Shown: one piece after another, positions 6,838 to 13,848 of the stretch
How positions within the stretch are numbered: position 1 is the stretch's first letter
Layout: each line of letters opens with the position of its first letter
Assembly (NCBI GenBank): GCA_019414465.1
Contig: DXLY01000016.1
Span: 13,645-28,189, forward strand
Length of the DNA stretch: 14,545 bases
Reading direction: 5' to 3'
From: Collinsella sp.
GTDB lineage: Bacteria > Actinomycetota > Coriobacteriia > Coriobacteriales > Coriobacteriaceae
Notes under the pieces: generated by a model
What the model saw: only the letters and a program-made list of their open reading frames with translations
What the model was told of the DNA's origin: nothing
The model's database searches: none
Translations under genes and position numbers: made by a program

Positions 6838-7515
6838 ATGTCCAAGAAGAACCGCGCCAAGTCCAAGGCCAAGCGCTTTGGCGAGGGCTCGGCCAAGCCG
6901 ATTGTTTCGGCTGCGACCTATGGCGTGGGCGGCAATGCGTTTGCGCAGGCTATCGCCGACCCAGTCTCGACGGTGCACTCCAACAAGCCCGAGCTGCTGG
7001 TGGTCGACGGTTACAACGTGATCCACTGCACGCCGCGCTACGAAAAGCTCGTGTACGACCATTCCGACGATCCGTATTCCAGCGACGTTCACGATATGGC
7101 GCGCACGGCGCTCATTAATGACGTAGCTGCGTTTGCCCAGGGCCGCTACGAGGCCGTGATCGTATTTGACGGCGCGGGCAATATCTCCAGCGAGCGCCCC
7201 AATCTGCCGGCCCGTGGCGTGCGCATCGAGTTTTCGCCGACGGGCGTCTCTGCCGATACCGTGGTGCAGAAGCTCTGTATCGAGGCACGCGAGGAAGGCC
7301 GCGCGTGCTCCGTGGTATCGAGTGACGGCACGATCCAGGCCGTCGTCATGGGCAAGGGCGTTACGCGCATCTCGAGCCGTATGCTGGTGGACGAGATCAA
7401 ACAGATCGATAACGACGTTCACGAGGCAGAGGAAGCTCCGCAGATCAAGATGACCCTGGGCAGCCGCCTGAGCCCCGATGCCCTGGCCAAGCTCAAGGCC
7501 CTGCGCGGACGGTAG
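6838..7515 (+). CDS. NYN-domain ribonuclease of the YacP/Rae1 family
   Basis: NYN (PIN-like) proteins are metal-dependent RNases; the B. subtilis member Rae1 cuts mRNA inside the ribosome A site. This 225-residue protein has a basic N-terminus (SKKNRAKSKAKR) and an NYN domain from about residue 52. The acidic active-site residues are visible in VVDGYNVIH (D57), VFDGAGN (D111), GVSADTVV (D140) and SSDGTIQ (D163). It extends about 50 residues upstream of the domain, longer than the roughly 170-residue Rae1. The GGAGGAG that ends rlmB is its ribosome site, so the two are coupled. The neighbour pair rlmB-yacP is conserved in Firmicutes, which supports a translation-linked role. No terminator is seen before the convergent gene that begins at 7543. 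Confidence 0.88.
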   Translation: MSKKNRAKSKAKRFGEGSAKPIVSAATYGVGGNAFAQAIADPVSTVHSNKPELLVVDGYNVIHCTPRYEKLVYDHSDDPYSSDVHDMARTALINDVAAFAQGRYEAVIVFDGAGNISSERPNLPARGVRIEFSPTGVSADTVVQKLCIEAREEGRACSVVSSDGTIQAVVMGKGVTRISSRMLVDEIKQIDNDVHEAEEAPQIKMTLGSRLSPDALAKLKALRGR

Positions 7516-7542
7516 GGGAGCTGACGGCGCGACGCTGTCTCG

Positions 7543-8883
7543 CTAACTCCATTCAGCGATGTCGATCATTCTACGGAGGCGCCATGTAAGCGCCTCTTTT
7601 AGATATGGCAGCCTTGCCGTGAGCGCGTCGTTTCTGGACAGAATCTCGATTGCCTCGTCAACGAAGCCTTCGAGTTTGTCGCCGTCAAACCAGCCCATGT
7701 CCTCGACGAGCAACATTTGTTTGGCGGGGCTTGAATGAAATTGTGCGCTGGTAAAACTGTGTTCTCCCGCCCTAAGCTCTTCTAGTGATATGTTGCACCA
7801 GAGTGATGAGCCCGAATCGAAGATGGGGGCTGGTCTGCAGGCTAGCGTGTTTACGTTTCGCACAAGGCCAAAGTTACGCCAATGGCGGTCATAGTTGGCG
7901 ATGATGTCGTCGCACACGATCATGCGGTCAAGGGCGTCTTTTATATCTGTCGCTCCAAGCTCTTCGCAGTTTGCTACATACCGTTCGTAATCGGTTAGTC
8001 GCTCGTCTGCATTTGCATGCTGGTTTACATAGAACGCAGGGACATATTCTTCTTCGTCAGTTAAGAAGACATTGCATGTGCTCAAGGCGGAAGTACCCGC
8101 GCCTTCGAGCGAGTAAGGCACATAATCGCAGGCGTTTAGGATGCGACGGTGGAGTGCGGTCGCCACCATCTCGTTATAGGGTTCCTGGTTTAGATGCGCA
8201 CCTGCCTTGTGGAGGATTCGACGGTCACCCTCGCATGTCCAGTACTTTTGAAGATTGCCGTCCGAGGTGTTGTCGGGCTTGGCAGCAGCTGCCTTGCCCT
8301 CTGGGGCGAAGGGTGCAATGGTTAGCGAGACGTCATCAAAAGCATTATTGAAGAAATTGATATCTTTCCACGCGAGACCGGAGTCTTGGGGCCTAATCCA
8401 ATACTGGTCGGATAAGGAGAGGCCAAGATTTCGCTGTACGAGTTCATCGGGAACATCAACTGCGGCTTCTGCAAGCAGGGAGGCTAGCCCAATGCGTGCG
8501 AGCGGGATACCGCGGCCACGCCACCAAGTGCGGAAAGAGTCGAGCGATATGGGGCTATTAGGGCCAAATACTCCAATAGGGGCGTGGGCGTAATCGATGT
8601 CGGCGCCGATATGGGTAAAGTCTTTTCGCGATGTGCTGTAGACCAGCTGAGCGACTTCGTGCGTGCGATTCATGAGGGTGAACGCGATCTCGCTCTTACC
8701 GTGGCCGCGGCGGGGACGTCCCCCCGTTTTGGTCACGGAACGGAGTCGCGTGTCGACGCTGTCTTTGTCGATGAGCCATACACCAGAAGCCTTGCGGGCA
8801 TCAAGTGCTCCGTTTTTTATGAGCTCCTGCACCCTGCGCGGAGTGATGCCGAGCAGCTCGGCGGCTTCCTTGGTAGTAAGCAT
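7543..8883 (-). CDS. HTH-HipA-like kinase fusion protein
   Basis: This 446-residue protein appears to join an antitoxin-like DNA-binding head to a HipA-like kinase. Residues 1-47 are an excisionase/MerR-type helix-turn-helix (LTTKEAAELLGITPRRVQELIKNG, then GVWLIDKDSVD). A basic linker (RPRRGHGKSE) follows, then a domain with SLSDQYWIRPQDSGLAWKDINFFNN (156-180). The kinase lobe has TSDGNLQKYW (206-215), the ATP lysine in LHKAG (K226), QEPYNE (233-238), the catalytic loop IIANYDRHWRNFG (D332, N337) and the metal aspartate in APIFDSG (D356). All key residues are present, so it should be active; its target is unknown. ATG 8883 is preferred, with GAAGGG upstream. An in-frame TTG at 8925 lies inside the operator spacer and is unlikely. 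There is no separate antitoxin gene. Codon use is less GC-rich than in the NYN gene it converges on, suggesting transfer. Confidence 0.85.
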   Translation of the reverse strand: MLTTKEAAELLGITPRRVQELIKNGALDARKASGVWLIDKDSVDTRLRSVTKTGGRPRRGHGKSEIAFTLMNRTHEVAQLVYSTSRKDFTHIGADIDYAHAPIGVFGPNSPISLDSFRTWWRGRGIPLARIGLASLLAEAAVDVPDELVQRNLGLSLSDQYWIRPQDSGLAWKDINFFNNAFDDVSLTIAPFAPEGKAAAAKPDNTSDGNLQKYWTCEGDRRILHKAGAHLNQEPYNEMVATALHRRILNACDYVPYSLEGAGTSALSTCNVFLTDEEEYVPAFYVNQHANADERLTDYERYVANCEELGATDIKDALDRMIVCDDIIANYDRHWRNFGLVRNVNTLACRPAPIFDSGSSLWCNISLEELRAGEHSFTSAQFHSSPAKQMLLVEDMGWFDGDKLEGFVDEAIEILSRNDALTARLPYLKEALTWRLRRMIDIAEWS

Positions 8884-8893
8884 CACGAAACCC

Positions 8894-8954
8894 TTCGTCA
8901 AAACGAATAGTTTTATATATAGCAATTGTAATTAAAACTATTCGTTCTGACGAA
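8894..8954. promoter_or_regulatory. Pair of 22-bp inverted repeats around the promoter of the HTH-HipA gene
   Basis: Arm 8894-8915 and arm 8933-8954 are reverse complements over 22 bp with one mismatch, around a 17-bp spacer (TATATAGCAATTGTAAT). Each arm also holds an internal palindrome: TTCG-N6-CGAA at 8894-8907 and 8941-8954. The AT-rich spacer contains TATATATAAA read on the minus strand, a plausible -10 region. An operator overlapping the promoter, probably bound by the HTH of the gene just downstream, is the simplest reading. No protein binding can be shown from sequence alone. Confidence 0.65.
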
Positions 8955-9005
8955 TGGTTTTGAGATTGAGGGCGAACCGACAGAAATGAACGGGCCTGGT
9001 ACCTG

Positions 9006-9035
9006 TTGTTGCTGGATTTTGCATATTTGTATAAC
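9006..9035 (+). promoter_or_regulatory. Candidate promoter for tRNA-Thr(UGU)
   Basis: TTGTTG (9006-9011), an 18-bp spacer and TATAAC (9030-9035) lie 72 nt before the tRNA. A second, weaker pair, TTGCGC (9049-9054), 17 bp, TATTCT (9072-9077), sits closer, 30 nt before it. Either could serve. The stretch 8955-9107 otherwise shows no gene. Confidence 0.4.
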
Positions 9036-9107
9036 GCCGTGTGGCCTGTTGCGCCCCGTCCGTAATTCCTTTATTCTTAACAGGCTTCGCGTGAAAGCGC
9101 CAAGTGT

Positions 9108-9182
9108 GCCAGTGTGGCGCAACGGTAGCGCAACTGATTTGTAATCAGTGGGTTGCAGGTTCGATTCCTGTCACTGGCTCCA
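9108..9182 (+). tRNA. tRNA-Thr (anticodon TGT)
   Basis: A cloverleaf is visible. The acceptor GCCAGTG pairs with CACTGGC, the D arm is GCGC...GCGC, and the anticodon stem ACTGA/TCAGT holds the loop TTTGTAA with anticodon TGT. The T arm is GCAGG-TTCGATT-CCTGT. The 3' CCA is encoded (9180-9182). It reads ACA codons. No duplicated 3' end was found nearby, so there is no sign that an element inserted here. A strong terminator follows. Confidence 0.97.
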
Positions 9183-9191
9183 TGAGAGTTT

Positions 9192-9231
9192 CGGGCTCTG
9201 TCTCTATATGGGACAGAGCCCGTTTCTATTT
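9192..9231 (+). terminator. Intrinsic terminator after tRNA-Thr(UGU)
   Basis: CGGGCTCTGTC (9192-9202) and GACAGAGCCCG (9212-9222) make a perfect 11-bp stem with a 9-nt loop, followed by TTTCTATTT. It lies 9 nt past the tRNA, showing that the tRNA is a single-gene transcript. Confidence 0.9.
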
Positions 9232-9296
9232 AGGTGGTGCGCCATCGGGTTAGCGCCCATCCCGTTTTTGGTTTGTCTCGTCCTCCAGTTTGTCTA

Positions 9297-9343
9297 AATC
9301 TGTAACACCAAGACCGATATTTGGCATCTAACTGTTACAGATT
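9297..9343. repeat. TCTGTAACA hairpin, copy 1
   Basis: AATCTGTAACA (9297-9307) and TGTTACAGATT (9333-9343) are perfect 11-bp inverted arms with a 25-nt loop, which contains a further CCAA/TTGG pair. Copy 2 follows 80 bp later with the same arm core and the same loop length. Confidence 0.85.
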
Positions 9344-9376
9344 GAGATGAAACTTAGGGTGTTTTAGGAATATCTT

Positions 9377-9423
9377 GATCTGTAACATGTAGAAGCGGAA
9401 TAGGCCTCTTGCTGTTACAGATC
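9377..9423. repeat. TCTGTAACA hairpin, copy 2
   Basis: GATCTGTAACA (9377-9387) and TGTTACAGATC (9413-9423) form a perfect 11-bp pair around a 25-nt loop whose sequence is unrelated to that of copy 1. The outermost base pair has changed on both sides (A-T to G-C), so pairing was kept. Flanks TTTGTCT (9280-9286 region) and GAGACAA (9424-9430) hint at a longer ancestral inverted repeat. Confidence 0.85.
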
Positions 9424-9458
9424 GAGACAAGGGCGGGTGCGGACCTGGATGTTCTGCT

Positions 9459-9523
9459 CGAGCGTGGATTTCTGGACACGCGAGAGAAGAAAATCTTCCG
9501 ACCGGAGAACGAGCGTGGATAAT
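9459..9523. repeat. Two direct copies of a GAGCGTGGAT repeat
   Basis: CGAGCGTGGATTT lies at 9459-9471 and GGAGAACGAGCGTGGATAAT at 9504-9523. The same unit recurs at 13471-13490 and, inverted, at 13526-13545, on the other side of the PTS cluster. This looks like a dispersed extragenic repeat family. Confidence 0.7.
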
Positions 9524-9579
9524 TAACTTGGATAGGGAGCTAAGGTAAACACCGATTGTCTATCGAAGGCTTTAGAAAC

Positions 9580-9614
9580 AACGACCCCGATTTCATTGTG
9601 GAATCGGGGTCGTT
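9580..9614 (-). terminator. Intrinsic terminator of the bgl-type PTS cluster
   Basis: AACGACCCCGATT (9580-9592) and AATCGGGGTCGTT (9602-9614) are a perfect 13-bp stem with a 9-nt loop. On the minus strand it is followed by the T-rich GTTTCT. It lies about 100 nt past the EIIBC stop. The plus-strand side also has a short T run, so it may work both ways. Confidence 0.75.
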
Positions 9615-9715
9615 TGTGCCTGAGGAATCCGAATGGATTAATCGAGCTCCTAAGGGACTTCTTGGGTTCTTGCTAATGGTCTGCCGAGGATGTCCCCAAT
9701 GCAAGCAGCGGGCAT

Positions 9716-11032
9716 CTACTCAATATAGTTGGGATTCTTCTTGATGATCACGCGTGCAGCGATGAACGAGACAACGATGGCGATGACGGCGACAACGCAC
9801 GCCAGTACGAAGTTGCCCATGGATCCATCGGGAGCGATAAAGATCAGCGCAGAAAGAAGACCGGGGCATGCTCCCGCAACATACTCCTTCAGGACGAAGA
9901 TGCCTGCAGGGAGTCCCGCGCAGAGGGCGCCGATTGCTGTGCCGACAAGCAGGCGGGGACGCTCGATGAGGCAGCCGTAAAATGCGGGCTCAGTTACGCC
10001 ACAGAGTGCGGTGACGGCAACCGTGGTGACCATACCTCTCTTCTCCTTGTTGCCTTTCATTGCAGTTGCCAAGGCGAGACTCGTGCCGCCAATGCAGAGG
10101 TTTGAGATGAAGCCAAAGATGATGGGCGCCCAGCCGAGCTGCGCCAAGCTCGTAACTTCGATCGCGATGTAGGCCTTATCAAGACCGAGCATGACAAAAT
10201 AGGGGTTAAGGGCTGCAAGGATTGGAGTAGCGATAAATGCCACGTTATCCATGAGCCACGTGGCGGCATCACTCAGCGCGTAGCCCATCATGCTGCCGGC
10301 GGGGCCGAGGATAATCAGCTCAACAGGCACGACGATGAACATGGTGAGCAGCGGCTTCAAGAACAGTTTGGTAATGTCGGGGATGATTTTCTGAAGACCG
10401 CGATCAACAAAGTACATGAACACAACGCCCAGTACGATTGGCACCACCGTGCTCGAGTAGTCATTCGTCGGGATGGGGATGCCAAGAAAGTCGAGACCCT
10501 CAGCACCGCTAATAGACGAGCTAATCATGATTGCGCCCAGCAGTGCGCCCATGATAGGCTGCATCTTCATGACGGCGGCGAGCTGATAGCCGAGGTAAAC
10601 GGGCAGGAAGCTAAATGAGGCGCTGAAGATCGCCAGCAGAACCTGGGCGGTTCCGCTATCGGTGCTCAATCCACAATAATTGACCAGGAGATTCTTGATC
10701 GAAAGAATGAGTCCGCCAACGATGAGCGCCGGGACGATGGGCATGAATACCTGTGCAGAGACGTTCCCGAATTTCTCAATCAAGCCCATGGCGGTGTTAC
10801 CGCTTTTAATGCCTTCTGCAAGGTCTTTGGCGGTTTGGGCATCGTCGGCAACCGTGCCACCGCTGACTACTGCCCCGAGCGCCTGGTCGGCCGATTTGGC
10901 GAGCTGGAGATCGATGATCGAGGTGTCTCGTGCGTCGATGCGAAGGCGCGTCGCACAATGAGTTACCGATGTAATGTTCTCTTTGCCGCCAACAGCCTTT
11001 AGGACTGTTTCGGACATTGCCTGATATTTCAT
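9716..11032 (-). CDS. PTS beta-glucoside-type EIIBC permease
   Basis: This 438-residue membrane protein would import and phosphorylate a beta-glucoside, feeding the adjacent glycosidase. The IIB domain (about 1-78) has the phosphocysteine in THCATRLR (C26). The IIC domain follows with about ten membrane segments and the family motif GVTEPAFYG (345-353). Two features are unusual. IIB lacks the usual GGQxQVVIG strand after AVVSGG (54-59) and runs straight into TVADDAQTAK. At the IIC site where BglF-type proteins have a GLHWG motif, this one has LGLDKAYIA (282-290). There is no IIA domain here or nearby, so a IIA from elsewhere must donate phosphate. AGGAG (11039-11043) lies 7 nt before the ATG and overlaps the stop of the glycosidase gene, indicating coupled translation. 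The exact sugar cannot be told. Confidence 0.88.
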   Translation of the reverse strand: MKYQAMSETVLKAVGGKENITSVTHCATRLRIDARDTSIIDLQLAKSADQALGAVVSGGTVADDAQTAKDLAEGIKSGNTAMGLIEKFGNVSAQVFMPIVPALIVGGLILSIKNLLVNYCGLSTDSGTAQVLLAIFSASFSFLPVYLGYQLAAVMKMQPIMGALLGAIMISSSISGAEGLDFLGIPIPTNDYSSTVVPIVLGVVFMYFVDRGLQKIIPDITKLFLKPLLTMFIVVPVELIILGPAGSMMGYALSDAATWLMDNVAFIATPILAALNPYFVMLGLDKAYIAIEVTSLAQLGWAPIIFGFISNLCIGGTSLALATAMKGNKEKRGMVTTVAVTALCGVTEPAFYGCLIERPRLLVGTAIGALCAGLPAGIFVLKEYVAGACPGLLSALIFIAPDGSMGNFVLACVVAVIAIVVSFIAARVIIKKNPNYIE

Positions 11033-11041
11033 CTCTTTCTC

Positions 11042-12460
11042 CTAACCTTCCTGCTCCTGATACTTCGAGATAAGGTCTCGGTACCAATACCAGCTCTTTT
11101 TGGGGGTGCGCTCCAGATTGTTCTCGAAGTCGATATGGACAAGTCCGTATCGTTTTTCGTAGCCGTTGATCCAGCTATACAGATCCATCGTCGACCAGAG
11201 GTAGTAGCCCTCAACGCGCGCGCCGTCGCGCTTAGCCCTCATCATGTGCTCGATGAACTGGCCCAGAAGCTCGATGCGGTCATCATCGTGGATCATTCCG
11301 TCTGCGTCTGGTTGCTCATAGGCGCCATGTCCGTTTTCCGTAATAAAGATGCGGGGCGCGTCATAGCGCTCGTGGACATCCATGATGGTTGAATACATGC
11401 AACTTGGGAGTATTTCGCGGCCCCATTTATTGCGGGGAACATTGCTGTCGCGGGCGCTTTCAAACAAGGGCGCAATGCATTTTCCTTCGACCTTTTTGCT
11501 CGAACCGCCCTTATTGTTCGCCGAAACGGCAAGCTCTCCACCGTGCCAGTCGGTTACATACTCTCGGCAATACACGTTGAGTCCAATAAAATCGACTTTA
11601 CCGTCGCTGAATTCTTCTACGTCATTTGGGGATCGATAGAGCGAGACGCCAAGTTTTTCAAGGATTTCGTCCATTTCTGGCGGCAGTTGACCCTGAAGCG
11701 CTGGTGCCAGAATCATGCGATTGGCGAAAAAGTCTGCGTATCGAAATACGTCATCGGGGTGCTCGGTTGCCGGGTCGAGTTCGACAACGCCGCCATCGTG
11801 GACGGCGCCGATGATGCCGTCGTAGCCCATTTGACGATATGCTCGGACTGCGAGTGCGCTTGCGCGCATCAGGTTGTACTGAAACTGCATGTACGACTGA
11901 ACATCGAGCGATCGATTGGGGGGATAGTTGCCCAACATGTTTACGCAGTAGCTGTAGAAATGCGGCTCGTTAACGGTAGCCCAGATTTTGACGCGGTCTC
12001 CAAAGCGCTCAAAGCAAATCTTGGCGTATTTGCAGAACCACTCTGCCATGTCGTTGTTCAGCCATCCGCCTTTGCAAGCAAGCGTGAATGGCAGATCGTA
12101 ATGGAACAGCGTAACGTTGGGCTCTATGCCATTTTCGAGGCAGCAATCAATGACCCGATTATAAAAATCGATACCCTCTTCATTCACTTTGGCGATACCG
12201 GTGGGGATGATTCGACTCCATGAAAGAGAGAAGCGATAGGTGTTTTGTCCGCCTTCTTTCATCATGCGGATATCTTCTTCATAGCGATGGTAGAAGTCGC
12301 AAGATACATCACCGTCAACATGGTTGATGTTCTTATTGCTTGTGTGGCTAAAGAAATCCCACTCACCAAGGCCTTTGCCGTCTTCGTTCCAGGCACCCTC
12401 GCACTGATAAGACGCCGTGGCGGAACCCCAGAGAAACGGCATGTTGTTCACGTTGCCCAT
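11042..12460 (-). CDS. GH1 6-phospho-beta-glycosidase
   Basis: Glycoside hydrolase family 1 enzymes split beta-glycosides with retention; this one probably hydrolyses sugar 6-phosphates delivered by the neighbouring PTS. The 472 residues fill the usual length. The N-terminus FLWGSATASYQCEGAW is typical, TVNEPH gives the acid/base E165, and ITENGHG gives the nucleophile E375. In DLYSWINGYEKRYG, S429, K436 and Y438 have the spacing (0, +7, +9) of the phosphate-binding Ser-Lys-Tyr of known 6-phospho-glycosidases, so a phosphorylated substrate is likely. The ATG at 12460 is preferred to the in-frame ATG at 12478 because AAGGGG lies just upstream of it. The gene is first in the minus-strand operon, coupled to EIIBC, and divergent from the RpiR-type regulator. 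It is intracellular, with no signal peptide. Confidence 0.92.
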   Translation of the reverse strand: MGNVNNMPFLWGSATASYQCEGAWNEDGKGLGEWDFFSHTSNKNINHVDGDVSCDFYHRYEEDIRMMKEGGQNTYRFSLSWSRIIPTGIAKVNEEGIDFYNRVIDCCLENGIEPNVTLFHYDLPFTLACKGGWLNNDMAEWFCKYAKICFERFGDRVKIWATVNEPHFYSYCVNMLGNYPPNRSLDVQSYMQFQYNLMRASALAVRAYRQMGYDGIIGAVHDGGVVELDPATEHPDDVFRYADFFANRMILAPALQGQLPPEMDEILEKLGVSLYRSPNDVEEFSDGKVDFIGLNVYCREYVTDWHGGELAVSANNKGGSSKKVEGKCIAPLFESARDSNVPRNKWGREILPSCMYSTIMDVHERYDAPRIFITENGHGAYEQPDADGMIHDDDRIELLGQFIEHMMRAKRDGARVEGYYLWSTMDLYSWINGYEKRYGLVHIDFENNLERTPKKSWYWYRDLISKYQEQEG

Positions 12461-12532
12461 GAATCCCCTTTCCATCATTCAACACGGTGGATACGTGTGG
12501 CGGAATTATGATTAAGATGACGTCAACTGATT

Positions 12533-12580
12533 TGAATCATAGGAGAACGACCAAAGCTGTTTGATTCAATAAATGAATCA
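12533..12580. promoter_or_regulatory. TGAATCA operator-like repeats between the glycosidase and the RpiR-type gene
   Basis: TGAATCA occurs at 12533-12539 and 12574-12580 and inverted (TGATTCA) at 12562-12568. The last two form a 7-bp inverted repeat with a 5-bp gap (ATAAA). They sit in the divergent intergenic region of 12461-12611, where an RpiR-family sugar-sensing regulator would be expected to act. A second palindrome, ACACG-N7-CGTGT (12482-12498), lies in the glycosidase leader. Binding is inferred. Confidence 0.55.
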
Positions 12581-12611
12581 TGATTTCGAGGAGAGCGGAA
12601 AGAGGGATCAC

Positions 12612-13445
12612 GTGAATATCAATGACTTCGATGTGCTCAATCGCATTAGCTCCATCATCAACAGCGAGTTTGGGTCAAACGATGCCGCCATCGCTCGATA
12701 TCTCATCGCTCACATTAGGCGTTCGAGCGAAATCAATGTTGCCGCAATAACCCGCGATGCATTCGTGACCCGTTCCGCTGTTCGTCGTTTCTGCAATCGA
12801 TTGGGCTACCAGTCTCTTAGCGATTTGAAAGAATCATTTACTCAGTCAGTCTTTCCAAGCGACTTAAGCCATCGAGAGGAGGAATTTGGCTACGAGGAGT
12901 ACAGGGCAGAGTTCGACGTTCGCATGATCGAGATGTTCGCTGAGGTTGAAAGCGGCGTGTCCGATATCGCTATTAAGCATCTTGTCGACGAAATTGATGG
13001 CCATAAAAACGTTGAAATCTGGTGCACCAATAATGTGAGCGCCAATCTCGTACGATTTCAGCAGGAAATGTTTTATGCGGGCAAGATAGTTCGCATAGTT
13101 GCTGGGGCTAACGTCGCGGAATTGAAAAACATGGGAGACGCTTCGCAGTCATTGATAATTCTCGTATCGGTCTCCGGGCTATTTGCGTCACAGGCGCGTG
13201 AGTATCTTGATTGCCGTTCGGGCAGGAAGATTCTAATTACTGCGTTTAGCAACGATGACAAATCGAGGTCTTTTGACCGTGTATATCGTCTTGGTAATGC
13301 GGGAAACGGAATTGACCGACTCGGCGTTTATTCGAAATACGCCATGACTTATTTCTTCGACTTGCTATCGTCGTGTTACTTGAGTCGCTACCCCTGCACC
13401 AAGGGGGAGCCGCTCTATGGGTCTACTTTGGCCTGGCCCGAGTAG
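12612..13445 (+). CDS. RpiR/MurR-family transcriptional regulator (HTH plus SIS domain)
   Basis: RpiR-type regulators bind DNA with an N-terminal HTH and sense phosphosugars with a SIS domain. Residues about 5-75 (VLNRISSIINSEFGSNDAAIARYLIAH, then FVTRSAVRRFCNRLGYQSLSDLKESF) are the RpiR HTH. The SIS fold covers about 115-235, with NVEIWCTNNVSANLVRFQQEM and LIILVSVSGLFASQAREYLD. I chose GTG 12612 because GAGGG (12602-12606) lies 5 nt upstream and the conserved domain starts right after. An in-frame ATG at 12573 would add 13 residues but has no ribosome site and lies in the TGAATCA repeats. It is divergent from the glycosidase-EIIBC operon and is probably its regulator, with a 6-phospho-sugar as the likely signal. 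Length (277) is typical. Confidence 0.87.
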   Translation: MNINDFDVLNRISSIINSEFGSNDAAIARYLIAHIRRSSEINVAAITRDAFVTRSAVRRFCNRLGYQSLSDLKESFTQSVFPSDLSHREEEFGYEEYRAEFDVRMIEMFAEVESGVSDIAIKHLVDEIDGHKNVEIWCTNNVSANLVRFQQEMFYAGKIVRIVAGANVAELKNMGDASQSLIILVSVSGLFASQAREYLDCRSGRKILITAFSNDDKSRSFDRVYRLGNAGNGIDRLGVYSKYAMTYFFDLLSSCYLSRYPCTKGEPLYGSTLAWPE

Positions 13446-13756
13446 TTGCGGCTTTACAGTTCTCTCGCCTGGAGAATGAACGTGGATAATCTGCCACTTT
13501 GGCCTTAGAGCCGCGCTAAAAGTGGGAGATAATCCACGCTCGATCGTGGCGTGGAAGCCCGATCTCGACCTATATATAGGTGCAAATAAGCTGGTATCGA
13601 AGTTCGATCCTGAAGGTGTACTCTACTACACCAAAGTATTACCTCGGGAAACGTCAGCTCAGTATCCAAATCCACCGTCCTTCATATCAAAACTCAACAA
13701 AACCGCAGGTCAAAGGTATATAGATACGCCCGGGGCCGTGTATCTAGAGGTTTTCG
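13446..13756. other. Gene-free stretch between the RpiR-type gene and the tRNA promoter
   Basis: The first 100 bases hold the repeat hairpin at 13478-13541. The rest is AT-richer than the core genes. It contains the perfect palindrome CCTATATATAGG (13569-13580). The largest frame (13522-13842, GTG start inside the hairpin) has no ribosome site, no GC bias at third positions, and runs over the tRNA promoter, so I do not call a gene. Confidence 0.55.
13478..13541. repeat. Hairpin formed by two inverted GCGTGGATAAT repeat copies
   Basis: GTGGATAATCT (13482-13492) pairs with AGATAATCCAC (13527-13537) with one mismatch. Past a G/G mismatch, CCACTTT (13494-13500) pairs with AAAGTGG (13519-13525). 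A small GGC/GCC hairpin caps the loop. The left arm starts as GGAGAATGAACGTGGATAAT (13471-13490), a two-base variant of the unit at 9504-9523. It lies about 30 nt after the RpiR-type gene and may also end its transcript, although no T run follows. Confidence 0.75.
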
Positions 13757-13786
13757 TTGACAGCCCCCAAGGTTGCATCGTATTAT
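13757..13786 (+). promoter_or_regulatory. Sigma70-type promoter of the tRNA-tuf cluster
   Basis: A perfect TTGACA (13757-13762), an 18-bp spacer and TATTAT (13781-13786, five of six to consensus) end 62 nt before tRNA-Tyr. A start near 13793 would give a short leader with GGTCC...GGACC arms. It is the best promoter match in the window, as expected for tRNA and EF-Tu genes. Confidence 0.8.
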
Positions 13787-13848
13787 CTTTTTCGTTCGCG
13801 GGGGCGGCGGTCCAAAAGACCAAAGGACCTGCGGATACTTGAACGATT

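Larger units (their letters stand above)
9233..9715. other. Gene-free repeat-rich stretch between tRNA-Thr and the PTS cluster
   Basis: No credible gene lies here. It holds the two TCTGTAACA hairpins (9297-9423), two copies of the GAGCGTGGAT repeat (9459-9523) and the terminator of the PTS cluster (9580-9614). The only sizeable plus-strand frame (9556-9744) runs through that terminator and has no ribosome site. The bases 9620-9715 show nothing I can name. Confidence 0.6.

Noticed and set aside
9556..9744. Plus-strand frame of 62 codons (MSIEGFRNND)
   Set aside because: It reads through the PTS terminator into the antisense of the EIIBC end, with no ribosome site.
13522..13842. Plus-strand frame of 106 codons (MGDNPRSIV) before the tRNA cluster
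   Set aside because: It starts inside a repeat hairpin, has no ribosome site or third-position GC bias, and covers the TTGACA/TATTAT promoter. It could at most be a decayed gene.
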